Shown in pieces: positions 30,796-39,916 of a DNA stretch of 42,833 nucleotides. The DNA lies in IMG/VR virus record IMGVR_UViG_3300020578_000164, positions 1 through 42,833 of that record; one strand, 5' to 3'. The notes under the pieces were generated by a model, which did no database searches, was not told where the DNA came from, and was given only the letters and a program-made list of their open reading frames with translations. Positions within the stretch are counted from its first letter, which is position 1. Each line of letters begins with the position of its first letter. A program made the translations under genes and the position numbers. The DNA is from a virus.

Positions 30796-33700
30796 ATGGC
30801 CACGATTCGCGAACTGTTATCTCGGGCGCCTGCGGCTGGCGTAAGCCAGCCGCAAACCTCGGCAGACGATACAGTACCGGGACTGCTCTCGCAGATTGGG
30901 TCCACCGGCCTCGGGGCCGTCGCGACTGTTGGCAATTTCCTGGACCTGCCCGGCAGCTCTGTGCGCGACCTGCTTGCCGGCGAAAACCCGGTCGATCAAT
31001 GGCTCACGCCTTTCAGCGCAGAGAACCGCGTCAGCGGTCGCGACCTGCTCGAGCGGTACGGGATGCGGGCTAACCGGGAAACCGGTATCCTCGGTTGGCT
31101 GAAAGACCCCGGCGAAGGCCTGCGGGATTTGGCGGGGTTTGCTGCCGAAGTCCTGACAGACCCGTTCGGGCCGGTGGGGGGAGCCCTTGCGAAAGTCACT
31201 GGCTTAACCCGTGCCATGCAGACCGCACGTACTGCTGCAACCGCGGCGCAGCGAGCACAAGTGCCGCTGATCCTGCAGCGTATGCCGAAGATGTCTCGAC
31301 CCGAACAGACACTGCACCCGTTGGTGTACGGTCTCGGCGCCGCGGCTAAGGCGGCGTTCGACCCCCTGTCGCCAACGGGGCGGGATGCTCTGGCGACGGC
31401 GTTCAAAAGCGTGAAGGGTAGAGCACGGGCTGTGTTCGACAAATACGGCTGGGGCGTCACCGATCCGTTGATACAAGATGTTGCGGCAATGACCCGCGAA
31501 AGTTTCCGGGCGATATCAGATAAAGAGACCGCAGACATTGCGGGCTTTTTCTTGCAGACCGAACGGCAGTACGGACTGAAGTTCCGCACAGACGACGCCG
31601 TGGACTTCCGGGTTCCCGGAAACGAATTTGTTGAGGGATCTCCTGCGAGGGTTGAGGCAAACAAGCGAGCTGTCCGAAACTATCTGGAAAACCCAGAGTA
31701 CAGAGATGCGGTGAACGCTGCCTTGGGGCCAACACCGGCGTCTGGAAAATCCCTGCCGTTCGTGCCGTTTGATAACCGGTCCACGTTTGACACTGGCGAC
31801 TATGTGACGTTTGTTGGGTCCTCGGATTTGCGGCAGGTGGAGTCCAGCCTCCGACTACCTGATGGCCGTTGGCGTGTTCGGCTGCGGGGCTCTGCGGATG
31901 AGGTTGACCCGGAAAGATTGGTCGCCAAGTTTCGTGCAATGGATGTTCTGCTTCCCGCAGAAGCGTATCGATTCCTCGACAGGGTGATAGCGAAGAACGC
32001 GGCGGCGCGGGCCGAAGCGGTAGACGCCGGATGGAACGTCCCCGACCTGTACGACCCGTACATAGAGCACATGCCGCGACAAAAGTCGGACGTAACGCGA
32101 ACCGGTGAGGTACTGACAGGGCAGTCCCCGCAAAGTTTTGCCAAACCCCGGCAAGGCGTTGCCCAGGCTTTGCAGGTATCGGGCGGGCGGGAACAACTGT
32201 TGTCCGGGTTTCGAGAAGGCACGCCGGGGGTTGAAAAACTTTTTCGCGATCCCGAGTTTGAGCAAATCGTCCGGGAGTACTTGCCTCCGAGCCAAGGCGG
32301 GACCGGCACGCTGGTGTCAGACCCGACACTGGATTCGCCTTCCCGCGTAAACGACATCGGCGGTATGCCCGTGGTCGGTCGCAAGCACGTCGAGGATATT
32401 GCCGACCTGTTGGGCAAAGACCCCGATGAGTTGTGGGCAGAGCTGTGGGAGTTGGCCGGCGACCGACGCCCGGACCGGTTTGTCGGGCAGCCCTACTCCG
32501 GCCCCCTCGGGCCAATGTTCTCCGTGTCTGACAAAGGTTTGTGGGACGGGGTCAGCTCGTCATACCCAACAACTGCGGCGTTTGTACCTCCGTCGATATT
32601 GCCGACAAGCACCGAGGTTGTACTCAACCCGGGCGAGATGTTTTCCATCTCCGCGTCAGGGGCATTTCCTCTGTACCGAGCGATCACTCCCGACTCTTCC
32701 GACGTTGTTGACGCCTACCTTGCAGCACTGCGAAAATCTCCCAGCTACTTCAGCGCTAAGGGGATATCCTCTGTACGTGCGGTTGACGTGCCCGCAGGTG
32801 TCGGCGACGTCATATACCGCAGGCTGGGCTTTGACCCGCTGCCGGCCCGCTCCGGTTTAGCCGGGCATGAGGACTGGGTCAAGTCAGTACATAACAACCC
32901 GGTTGGTCAAATCACCTCGACGGTCGACAAACGCTTTGTGTTTCCGATGGCGTTGGAGCGGGGTCTGTACGACAAAGTCATCGCCCGATACCTCGACCGG
33001 TTGCATACTCAAGGCGTGCCGGTGCTGCCGCACTCGGCTATGACGCAATTTGTGTTTGGCCGGACGGCAATGTTCAATCATATCAACAGCCCCCGCCTGA
33101 CGGGTGCAGCGTCAACGCCGGTTTTACCGAGCGTGTACCTGGACCACTACATCCCAGACCCGGCAACAGGTCTCGCAGCACCGGTCGCCATAAGCCACAC
33201 GCTGACGCCGGGTGCAAGTACCACAACGCCTTGGAACACTATCCCGTCCAGCACGGACCCCGCGTTTTTGAGCTGGGCTACCGTGAACGGAGTGAACCTG
33301 TCTTCTCCGGACATGGTCACTTTACTGGCTAAAATAGACCGCAAAGTGGACCCCGACGCTATCGGGTACTACGGGATGCACAAAGGGCGACCGTACGTTG
33401 TGCAGCCCGCGCTTCGCCCGCGGATTACGCACCCTGCGATAATGGGGCACCTCAACGCCAGGATGGATACTCTGACAAAAGAGAACCCTTTACTGCAGAC
33501 GGATATTGTGCAGGATAGGTTCGAGTCGCTCATCGGCAGTAAGTACGGATCTGCGGGATTGGTTGATGAGTGGATGGCGGTGCCGGATAATACCACGAAG
33601 GGTTTTATCGCCCGCAACGCGGACGGTACGCCGCTGAAAAACCAATCTGACGCCCTGCTATCGATGTCGCGACCGCATTGGGGGCGTGCCGTAACCTCCG

Positions 33701-36324
33701 TCATTGACTTGTGGGATAAGACACAGCGCACTATCGCCGGCGGGCTCGACGTGCAGGTCAGTCACTTCCTTGACGAACTCCGACGAAGCCCGTCACTGCA
33801 CTCCGCCTTTCGGTTTGACACTAAAGCCATGCAAGGCCTTGGGGTTCCGCAAGTGACGCTGGGGCTTCTTGACACCGTGCGGTCTGATATCAACAGCGCG
33901 ATATCGGCGGGGATTGTCCCGGGGATTGTAGATGAAATACCCTTTGATCACACAATCGAGGTGGTGTCTCGGTACAAGGGGTTAGCTTATGAGTTGGCGG
34001 AGCTTCCGTTACGCCGGCTGACCGGGCTGTTCGGCAACGATCCGCTGGTTGACGCAGCGGATGGTATTTCAAAACTGCGGATGCAGACGTCGTACATTAA
34101 CGGTGCTGTTGGGGCGCTGACAAACCTGTTCAAGGCACAGGCTCCTACAGTGTACTCGACAAGGACGGACATTCCCGGGGCGGTACGCCTCAGAGACTGG
34201 CTGTACCCGCCGGAAGACGCGCTGGGGCAAACACGCCGGCAGGGGTTGTGGCCCTCGAATCTTGTCGCCGGTACGTTCCTTGACAACCTACTGCGAAGTA
34301 TCCTCGAGAGCCGTGTTTTTGGTGGCACGATGGATATCACCCCCGCGGATGCGACCAAACTCTTTGTCGATACGAAGCCCCCGTACAAGTACTCTTTAGA
34401 CAGCTCGGCGATGTTTGTCGACGCCGCAGGCAAACCCTTAGACGGGGGAGCCTTGGAAGAGGCGAGAAAGTTCGCGCATGAAAAACTTCTGGAGATGGAG
34501 TTACCTGCGGATCAGGCCGAACAGTTGCGTACCTTCACGGAGACCCCAATGGCGGCACAGTTGCCGGAGCTTGGGGCTTTCCTGCAATCAACAGCTAACT
34601 TGACGGGCGCGCTGAAGTCCGGCTATTTGTTGTCTGTTAGCACGGCTGTACGAGACGCGCTGGGGTCAGCAATCAACGCGTATCTGATGGGCGGGGCAAA
34701 CCTCGGGGTCGTGGCTAAGTACGCCAAGGACGGGCTGAACTTCGCTCGTGGAGCCCCGATCGATCCGACGACTATCACAGGTCTTCGAATACCGGAGATA
34801 GACCAGTACCTTGCCAGAAACGGTATGCAGGACACGGCCACAGACAGGGGCCGGGCTTTTCAGGCTCTGTTCGCAGCACATCACCGAGCCCCGTACCGAC
34901 ACGCCAGCACGATGAACGCGGACGTTGACGCGCAGGCGATATCAGGGTCCGCCGAAGCTGTTATGACCGCTGTGCCCGGGCAAGGTGCCGGACAAGTGCG
35001 AGGTGGAGCAGGTGCTTTGGCAGAGGCCGTTGTTGGTGGGACGGCAGCGACCGTTGCCGATATCGGGGCCCGCCTGCGACGTGCTCGACAGACGCCTACC
35101 GGCGCCTCTCGCGGGGTCGTCGGCACAACGACAGGGGTTCTGCATGAGTTCTTCAATCCGATGAACGTAAGCGGTAGGTACGTTAATGAGCCGGCGGTAA
35201 AATCGTGGGAGGAAGCTGCAGCCAGCACCGGCAATTTAGCCGTGGCCCCGAAAGTGTTGCAGGGTACAGAGACGCGGACGGTAAGGTCGTCCCGGTCAAA
35301 CTTCTTTGCCGAGTCCCTCAACGCGTTCCGCGGCACTCTCGACACGACGACGCGGACGGCGGTGATCCTCGACTACCTGCGCCGGCAAGGCTCAAAGGCT
35401 AACCTGCAAGACGCATTCGCCTTCGCCGATCGAGTACTAACGAACAACGACCCGCGGAACTTTTCACGGTTCGAGAACCAGTGGATGCGTACGCTTGTCC
35501 CGTTCTACTCGTTCCTCCGGCAGTCAATGCCGATGTTCCTGAAAGAGTTGACGTTCAACCCTGGTGGGCGGTTGGGCATGACTGTTCGAGCCACACGGTT
35601 AGCGCAGGGGGACGAGGAGGCTTACGTACCGTTCCACCTCCAAGACTCCGCGGCAATCCCGCTCGGCGTTTACGAAGACGGTCGGGCTAAATACCTGTCT
35701 AGTCTCGGGCTCATGCACGAGGATGCGGTCCGGTACGCCGGGAACATTTTGCAGGGTGACATTCAAGGCCTGTTGCAGAAAGTGATCAGCTCGACAAACC
35801 CGGCGATCAAACTGGCCGTTGAACTGTCCACTAACACCAGCCTGTTTGCGGCCACCCCCATGGGCGGCAGACGTCTGGATGAGCTGGACCCAAACATTGG
35901 GCGACTGCTGGTCAACCTGGGTGTTCAGGACCAGACCCCGGGAGGTAAAGCTCCGCCGTTCTTCTCCCCAACCTTGGAAGCCGTTGCCGCGGCCTCACCT
36001 CTCAGCCGCGTGCTTAGTACGGCCAAGATTGTGACAAACCCAGAGGATCGAACAACTGCTTTGGAAAAGGTCATGCGTACATTGATCGGGACTAAAATCG
36101 ACACAATCACCCCCGAACAGACACTCCGGGAAATTCGGGACAGACTCAACGCGGTCGAGATTGCCGCCGGCGCGAGACCGCTTACACTGGCCACCGGAAC
36201 AAAGAACCTACGCGAGCGGCTCAAAGAAATCGGATCAACCGAAGAACTTCGTCGCCTCGAAAAGATCGATAAGCTGCTGAAGATCTTGCGCAAGCAAGAG
36301 CGGGCTCGGCAACAGTCACCTTGA
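30796..36324 (+). CDS. Giant virion protein sharing a module with the 700-aa protein, 1842 aa
   Basis: Residues 44-123 (VGNFLDLPGSSVRDLLAGEN onward, then GMRANRETG and EGLRDLAGF) match 41-120 of the protein at 11244-13346. The remainder is Ala-rich and helical with globular parts. Near 1565-1580, PFYSFLRQSMPMFLKEL resembles a block I associate with very large injected or polyvalent phage proteins. A hydrophobic stretch lies around 1280. The C-terminus is a charged coiled coil (LRRLEKIDKLLKILRK). It could be the displaced tape measure or an ejection protein. The stop codon overlaps the -35 box of the next promoter. Confidence 0.65.
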   Translation: MATIRELLSRAPAAGVSQPQTSADDTVPGLLSQIGSTGLGAVATVGNFLDLPGSSVRDLLAGENPVDQWLTPFSAENRVSGRDLLERYGMRANRETGILGWLKDPGEGLRDLAGFAAEVLTDPFGPVGGALAKVTGLTRAMQTARTAATAAQRAQVPLILQRMPKMSRPEQTLHPLVYGLGAAAKAAFDPLSPTGRDALATAFKSVKGRARAVFDKYGWGVTDPLIQDVAAMTRESFRAISDKETADIAGFFLQTERQYGLKFRTDDAVDFRVPGNEFVEGSPARVEANKRAVRNYLENPEYRDAVNAALGPTPASGKSLPFVPFDNRSTFDTGDYVTFVGSSDLRQVESSLRLPDGRWRVRLRGSADEVDPERLVAKFRAMDVLLPAEAYRFLDRVIAKNAAARAEAVDAGWNVPDLYDPYIEHMPRQKSDVTRTGEVLTGQSPQSFAKPRQGVAQALQVSGGREQLLSGFREGTPGVEKLFRDPEFEQIVREYLPPSQGGTGTLVSDPTLDSPSRVNDIGGMPVVGRKHVEDIADLLGKDPDELWAELWELAGDRRPDRFVGQPYSGPLGPMFSVSDKGLWDGVSSSYPTTAAFVPPSILPTSTEVVLNPGEMFSISASGAFPLYRAITPDSSDVVDAYLAALRKSPSYFSAKGISSVRAVDVPAGVGDVIYRRLGFDPLPARSGLAGHEDWVKSVHNNPVGQITSTVDKRFVFPMALERGLYDKVIARYLDRLHTQGVPVLPHSAMTQFVFGRTAMFNHINSPRLTGAASTPVLPSVYLDHYIPDPATGLAAPVAISHTLTPGASTTTPWNTIPSSTDPAFLSWATVNGVNLSSPDMVTLLAKIDRKVDPDAIGYYGMHKGRPYVVQPALRPRITHPAIMGHLNARMDTLTKENPLLQTDIVQDRFESLIGSKYGSAGLVDEWMAVPDNTTKGFIARNADGTPLKNQSDALLSMSRPHWGRAVTSVIDLWDKTQRTIAGGLDVQVSHFLDELRRSPSLHSAFRFDTKAMQGLGVPQVTLGLLDTVRSDINSAISAGIVPGIVDEIPFDHTIEVVSRYKGLAYELAELPLRRLTGLFGNDPLVDAADGISKLRMQTSYINGAVGALTNLFKAQAPTVYSTRTDIPGAVRLRDWLYPPEDALGQTRRQGLWPSNLVAGTFLDNLLRSILESRVFGGTMDITPADATKLFVDTKPPYKYSLDSSAMFVDAAGKPLDGGALEEARKFAHEKLLEMELPADQAEQLRTFTETPMAAQLPELGAFLQSTANLTGALKSGYLLSVSTAVRDALGSAINAYLMGGANLGVVAKYAKDGLNFARGAPIDPTTITGLRIPEIDQYLARNGMQDTATDRGRAFQALFAAHHRAPYRHASTMNADVDAQAISGSAEAVMTAVPGQGAGQVRGGAGALAEAVVGGTAATVADIGARLRRARQTPTGASRGVVGTTTGVLHEFFNPMNVSGRYVNEPAVKSWEEAAASTGNLAVAPKVLQGTETRTVRSSRSNFFAESLNAFRGTLDTTTRTAVILDYLRRQGSKANLQDAFAFADRVLTNNDPRNFSRFENQWMRTLVPFYSFLRQSMPMFLKELTFNPGGRLGMTVRATRLAQGDEEAYVPFHLQDSAAIPLGVYEDGRAKYLSSLGLMHEDAVRYAGNILQGDIQGLLQKVISSTNPAIKLAVELSTNTSLFAATPMGGRRLDELDPNIGRLLVNLGVQDQTPGGKAPPFFSPTLEAVAAASPLSRVLSTAKIVTNPEDRTTALEKVMRTLIGTKIDTITPEQTLREIRDRLNAVEIAAGARPLTLATGTKNLRERLKEIGSTEELRRLEKIDKLLKILRKQERARQQSP

Positions 36325-36350
36325 AAATGGTTAGTCTTTTCAGATAAAAT
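36321..36350 (+). promoter_or_regulatory. Strong sigma70-type promoter for the right module
   Basis: TTGAAA (36321-36326), 18-bp spacer, TAAAAT (36345-36350). Both boxes match consensus at five of six positions. The -35 box overlaps the stop of the giant gene. It would start a transcript with a leader of about 130 nt. Confidence 0.6.
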
Positions 36351-36380
36351 AGCAACGAATGGATGGAACTGCTGTCTTCT

Positions 36381-36465
36381 AAGCCATTTCAAACAACCTT
36401 GGCTTCCTGCAGCCCGCATTACTGCCACAATCCCCCGTGGCGGTCGCCTGGTGCGGTGCTGCAGG
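36381..36465 (+). ncRNA. Structured leader RNA (two stacked hairpin domains)
   Basis: AAGCCA (36381-36386) pairs with TGGCTT (36400-36405). Next to it CCTGCAGC (36406-36413) pairs with GCTGCAGG (36458-36465). Inside that, CCGC (36414-36417) pairs with GCGG (36453-36456), and GCCAC (36424-36428) with GTGGC (36437-36441). GTTTT follows, and the ribosome site of the nuclease gene is at about 36474. It may be a regulatory leader, an attenuator, a small RNA or a terminator of the upstream unit. It matches no riboswitch I know. Confidence 0.55.
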
Positions 36466-36487
36466 GTTTTACTGGGAGTGAATTAGA

Positions 36488-36835
36488 ATGGCATGGAATT
36501 ACGAGCATGTTGACGTGATCAGAGTGATCGACGGTGACACTGTTCAGTTGAGGATCGATTTAGGGAATCGGTGCTCATGGTGCGAGCATTTTCGGCTGTA
36601 TGGCTACAACGCACCAGAGCCTCGCGGTGAATCGAGAGTCGAGGGAATGTCTGCAACTCAGCGTTTGCGCGAACTGTTAGCCAATGGCGTTGTGGCGGTG
36701 GAAACGCTGCGCCCAGACAAATACGGACGCACTCTCGCAAAGGTTTGTATTATGCAAGACGGTTTGCTGGCTGATGTCGCTGACATTATGGTTACCGAGG
36801 GTCACGGCGTGGCGTATGTAGGGGCCAAACAGTGA
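36488..36835 (+). CDS. Staphylococcal-nuclease-like protein, 115 aa
   Basis: Compact SNase fold: VIDGDTVQL with D15 and D17, FRLYGYNAPE with R36 and E44, and DKYGRTLA with R81. These correspond to the metal ligands and the two arginines and glutamate of the Ca-dependent nuclease. One ligand, the Asp of the usual D-x-P-E motif, is Asn41 here, so metal binding may be altered. There is no signal peptide, so it acts in the cell unless carried by the virion. GGGAG precedes the ATG. It could degrade host DNA. First gene after the structured leader; GTGA overlap with the next. Confidence 0.8.
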   Translation: MAWNYEHVDVIRVIDGDTVQLRIDLGNRCSWCEHFRLYGYNAPEPRGESRVEGMSATQRLRELLANGVVAVETLRPDKYGRTLAKVCIMQDGLLADVADIMVTEGHGVAYVGAKQ

Positions 36836-37236
36836 AAGAACCCTTGCGTGCGACTAACGACAGATTGCCTGTTTGCCTAATTGGTAACAGGCTGACTTTT
36901 GTTACGCGGCATACGCTGCAGATTGAGACGGGCGGCACAGTGCTGACTATCGAAATCCCAGAAGGCTACAGTTGGGACGGTGCGAGTATTCCGCGACTAT
37001 GTTGGCCGATTGTCGGACATCCGCTCGAAGCGGATTTGCGGCTGGCCAGTCTGGTGCATGATTGGCGGTGCGAGAACGCAACCACACCAGCAGAAAGAAT
37101 GGTGGGGGATGCGTTGTTTTTAGAGTTGCTGCATGGTGCAGGATTGCCGCGATGGCGGCGAGTTGCAATGTGGATTGCAGTGCGGTTGTATTCACTTTTA
37201 TGTTGGAAGGCTAAGGGCAATGGCGAAACCGATTGA
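36832..37236 (+). CDS. DUF1353-like phage protein, 134 aa
   Basis: GTG start overlapping the previous stop. The core is EIPEGYSWDGASIPRLCW, then LASLVHDWRCEN about 35 residues on, which is the signature of DUF1353 (a P.G...DGASIPR block and a HD block). These proteins are frequent near phage lysis and tail genes, with unknown biochemistry. The C-terminal WRRVAMWIAVRLYSLLCW is amphipathic to hydrophobic and may be membrane associated. Confidence 0.75.
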   Translation: MKEPLRATNDRLPVCLIGNRLTFVTRHTLQIETGGTVLTIEIPEGYSWDGASIPRLCWPIVGHPLEADLRLASLVHDWRCENATTPAERMVGDALFLELLHGAGLPRWRRVAMWIAVRLYSLLCWKAKGNGETD

Positions 37237-37690
37237 CAAGTTTGCAAATGCTGTCGCAAATAATTGCGGCGGGCTGACGGGAACGTCAGACAGCGGAAAA
37301 CGGGTTAGCTTTGATCCGATTACCATCGCGACATTGATCACCACAATTTTGCCGATGATTACTGGTTTTTTTAAGGCGTGCAGAGAACGTCGCCAGCAGC
37401 GTCAGCAAGACCAAGACACACCGCAGCAGCAGATTGCTGCTGCACATGCCAGCCCGGCAGCGCGTGCAAAAAACGTCGCGCAGCTAAAGGTGCAGGTACT
37501 GAAGGCGTGCAAGGACGGCAAGGCCGCAGAAATCCGCCGAGCAAAGCAAACTGGGTTGCCAGCCGACATCGGGCGTTTTGCAATTGATGACCAGTCTGCC
37601 GAGCGAGTGGCAGACCGGCTGCACACTCAGTTTGCGACGATGCCCGCAAAGGACGCTGATTCTCTTTGCCAGTCTTGTGGGGTGCGATAA
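37220..37690 (+). CDS. Single-TM protein with a basic cytoplasmic tail, 156 aa
   Basis: The ATG at 37220 with AAGG ahead is chosen over an upstream in-frame start; it overlaps the previous gene by 17 nt. Residues 33-51 (PITIATLITTILPMITGFF) form one membrane helix, followed by a highly charged KACRERRQQRQQDQD segment and a soluble helical domain. Location in a lysis-like cluster makes a holin or membrane-anchored lysis regulator possible. No family is recognised. Confidence 0.55.
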   Translation: MAKPIDKFANAVANNCGGLTGTSDSGKRVSFDPITIATLITTILPMITGFFKACRERRQQRQQDQDTPQQQIAAAHASPAARAKNVAQLKVQVLKACKDGKAAEIRRAKQTGLPADIGRFAIDDQSAERVADRLHTQFATMPAKDADSLCQSCGVR

Positions 37691-38385
37691 TGAGCCTGCT
37701 GCTGGCGGTGATGTTGGCACTGCAGGAGGGCACGCCAGCAATTGTATTTCCGGTGGGGCCGGCAGCGCAGGATGCGCAGCCGGTCCCACCAGCAGTGGAC
37801 TCAATCAGCACTGACGAGTGGTATCTGATCGAGTCGGACGTTGCTCTTGTTGTGCTGGATTCGCCGGCGGGTTTGGTGCAGGTCAGGCAGACCAAACAAG
37901 GGGCAGTGCTGCTGGGCAAATTCGCCGGCGTCAAGGGGATTACCGAACGCACAATTGAACGCCAATTCGGCTATTTGGTCAGGGGCATGGCTGAAGGGCA
38001 AGTAGAGTTGCTGGTGTTTCCGTCTGGGGGATTAGATCCGGCAGACCTGCGACGGCGACGGCTGACCGTGCAGGCGGTCGTCGATCCGGACTTGCCGGGG
38101 CCGGTGCGACCGTTGCCGACCGATCCGGTGTCCGTGGCGTTTCGCCAGTATGAGCAGGAATGGAGGACGGCACAGGGCGAAATGGCTGACAGGTTGGATA
38201 GCGGGTTGTTGGCAAGTGAGGCAGCAGCGGCAGAGTGGTTCGCAACTGCAAATCTTGAGGCCCGAAAACAGGCATTCACTCCGGTGCTAAAGCTGGAGGC
38301 CGAGGCATTCGGTGGGGATTTGTGGACGGCAAAGAAACACGCTGATTTCGTGCGACGGTATGCAGCAAGGCAGGTGACCCCATGA
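37690..38385 (+). CDS. Probably exported protein, 231 aa
   Basis: TAATG start at the previous stop. The N-terminus (MSLLLAVMLALQEGTPA) resembles a short signal peptide, although it lacks a clear basic n-region. The body has ESDVALVVLDSPAGLVQVR and many Pro and Asp residues, then a helical C-terminus rich in Ala and Glu (ASEAAAAEWFATANLEARKQ). Function unknown. It lies next to the papain-like peptidase gene, with which it is coupled by an ATGA overlap. Confidence 0.55.
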   Translation: MSLLLAVMLALQEGTPAIVFPVGPAAQDAQPVPPAVDSISTDEWYLIESDVALVVLDSPAGLVQVRQTKQGAVLLGKFAGVKGITERTIERQFGYLVRGMAEGQVELLVFPSGGLDPADLRRRRLTVQAVVDPDLPGPVRPLPTDPVSVAFRQYEQEWRTAQGEMADRLDSGLLASEAAAAEWFATANLEARKQAFTPVLKLEAEAFGGDLWTAKKHADFVRRYAARQVTP

Positions 38386-39239
38386 GTGCTGGCGAAAACT
38401 TACACCCACCCACAGATGCCGAGCGTGAGGCCGTGGCACGACTATGCAGCGTGACCGTCAATGCTGATGAGTTTAGCGGATACGTCGATGTATTACGCGA
38501 TCCGAAAAACAGTCCGATCCCGCACATGCAGGTTGAGCGGCAGCAACGCAGCGACTGCCAAGGCAACGCCTTAGCGAACGGTGAAGAGTATCGGACGTGG
38601 TACTGTTCAGGCCGTCGTGTGATGCCGCAGTTGAGCGAAATGTACGCCTACAACTGCAGCGAGTATCTGATGCAACCGAGCCAAGTTGGACGCGATCAGG
38701 GCACCAGCATCAACAGCGGTGTGCGTGTGCTGCAGATTGGGGCGGAAGATCTTGGTGTACCCGGTGGACTACCACTGGAGTCGGTCTGGCCGTATTCGCG
38801 CTACTGCCGGAATGCCGCGCAGTTTCGTGCAGCGTGCAACGGTCTGGAAGTTGAGACGCCGCACGTTACCGAGGTTGGCGACATGCCGGAGTCATTCGAC
38901 GACATGCTGGCAGCAGTCGCCGCAGGTGGCACAGGTCACATCGGCACGAAATGGGGCGTTAGTTGGCAGACGGTGCCGGGTTCACCGAAACGGCTCATGG
39001 ATAAGATGCCTACGTCAGGCGGCGGTCATGCGACCGAGATCTTATGGGCTATTGAACTCAACGGCGTGTGGTATTTGGTCGTATGGAACAGTCACGGCGA
39101 TGGGTACTACCTTATGAGTCGGCGGTGTTACGATCAGTTGACAAAGGCGAAGTGGGAGCCATTTGGCGGCTACCTGCTGACGCCTGACAGGATGGTCGAA
39201 CGGTATGACCGCATCACCCAGGGCGGAGGGTATTTCTGA
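38382..39239 (+). CDS. Papain-like cysteine peptidase, 285 aa
   Basis: The C1-type triad is visible: Q54/Q55 and C59 in QQRSDCQGNALANG, H216 in GGGHATEI, and N236 in VVWNSHGDGY. Spacing and order agree with papain (Gln oxyanion, Cys, His, Asn). There is no signal peptide. It may act on a host protein, on virion proteins, or on the cell envelope as an unusual endolysin. Two additional cysteine-rich bits (CRNAAQFRAAC) may stabilise the fold. The next gene encodes an exported thioredoxin-like protein. Confidence 0.7.
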   Translation: MSAGENLHPPTDAEREAVARLCSVTVNADEFSGYVDVLRDPKNSPIPHMQVERQQRSDCQGNALANGEEYRTWYCSGRRVMPQLSEMYAYNCSEYLMQPSQVGRDQGTSINSGVRVLQIGAEDLGVPGGLPLESVWPYSRYCRNAAQFRAACNGLEVETPHVTEVGDMPESFDDMLAAVAAGGTGHIGTKWGVSWQTVPGSPKRLMDKMPTSGGGHATEILWAIELNGVWYLVVWNSHGDGYYLMSRRCYDQLTKAKWEPFGGYLLTPDRMVERYDRITQGGGYF

Positions 39240-39670
39240 TGAAATGGTTGCTTGCTTTTGTTTTGGCGTCGTCATGCATTGTGCCAGCGTGCGCGTTCAC
39301 GGACGAACCTGCAAACGTAGCCGATTGGCAAACGCTACTGAAACGAATGGAAACATTGGAGCGACGGGTCGATTCGTTGCAGCAGGCAAATGTGCCGGTT
39401 ACATCTCAAGCACCCGCTCCCGCTAAAACGAAGCCAGTGCTTGAGGTGCATTCTGAGACGTGGTGTGGCCCGTGTCAGGTGTTCAAGTCAGATCTGCTGG
39501 CTGCCGGTGAAGTGCCAGTTGAAATACGTTACATACGATTCTCTAATCGCGTTCCGGCATTCCGATGGACTGGGTCGGACGGTCGGAAAGTTGTAAAGAC
39601 AGGGTATCAGCGCGGTAGCCTGCAGACGTTGCTAACACAGGTCGTTGCAGCAGCGACACCAAAAGAGTAA
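39239..39670 (+). CDS. Exported thioredoxin-like protein with WCGPC, 143 aa
   Basis: A signal peptide (MKWLLAFVLASSCIVPACA) is followed by a coiled-coil (about 30-50), a Pro/Ala linker and a short thioredoxin-like domain with W75-C76-G77-P78-C79. The domain is shorter than full thioredoxin, and the usual cis-Pro is not obvious in the visible C-terminus. VPAC near residue 18 could be a lipobox. It probably works in disulfide exchange outside the cytoplasm. TGATG overlap with the peptidase gene. Confidence 0.75.
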   Translation: MKWLLAFVLASSCIVPACAFTDEPANVADWQTLLKRMETLERRVDSLQQANVPVTSQAPAPAKTKPVLEVHSETWCGPCQVFKSDLLAAGEVPVEIRYIRFSNRVPAFRWTGSDGRKVVKTGYQRGSLQTLLTQVVAAATPKE

Positions 39671-39715
39671 AATTTACGGCGACATTTGAAAAAAAAAAAC
39701 GAGGCCGAGAATGCG

Positions 39716-39916
39716 ATGGCAGACAAAAAACAGCCTGACGACGATAATGACGACGTGGTGCATTTTGAAATGCCCGGTCTGTCAGTACGAATCACTGATC
39801 GAACACTGGAAACGATTGGCAAATACACTGGCAAATCGTGGATGGCGGTCGTGTTTGCACTCGCCATTGCAATCATAGTTTACGCGATGACGGCTTTTGC
39901 AAGGGGTTCCATGTGA
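39716..39916 (+). CDS. Small membrane protein, holin-like, 66 aa
   Basis: The ATG at 39716 with GAGG upstream is chosen over a TTG at 39686. An acidic N-terminus (DKKQPDDDNDD) and a linker are followed by one C-terminal membrane helix (42-61, WMAVVFALAIAIIVYAMTAF). Size, single TM and partner with a two-TM protein suggest a holin or antiholin pair. The stop and next ATG overlap. Confidence 0.6.
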   Translation: MADKKQPDDDNDDVVHFEMPGLSVRITDRTLETIGKYTGKSWMAVVFALAIAIIVYAMTAFARGSM

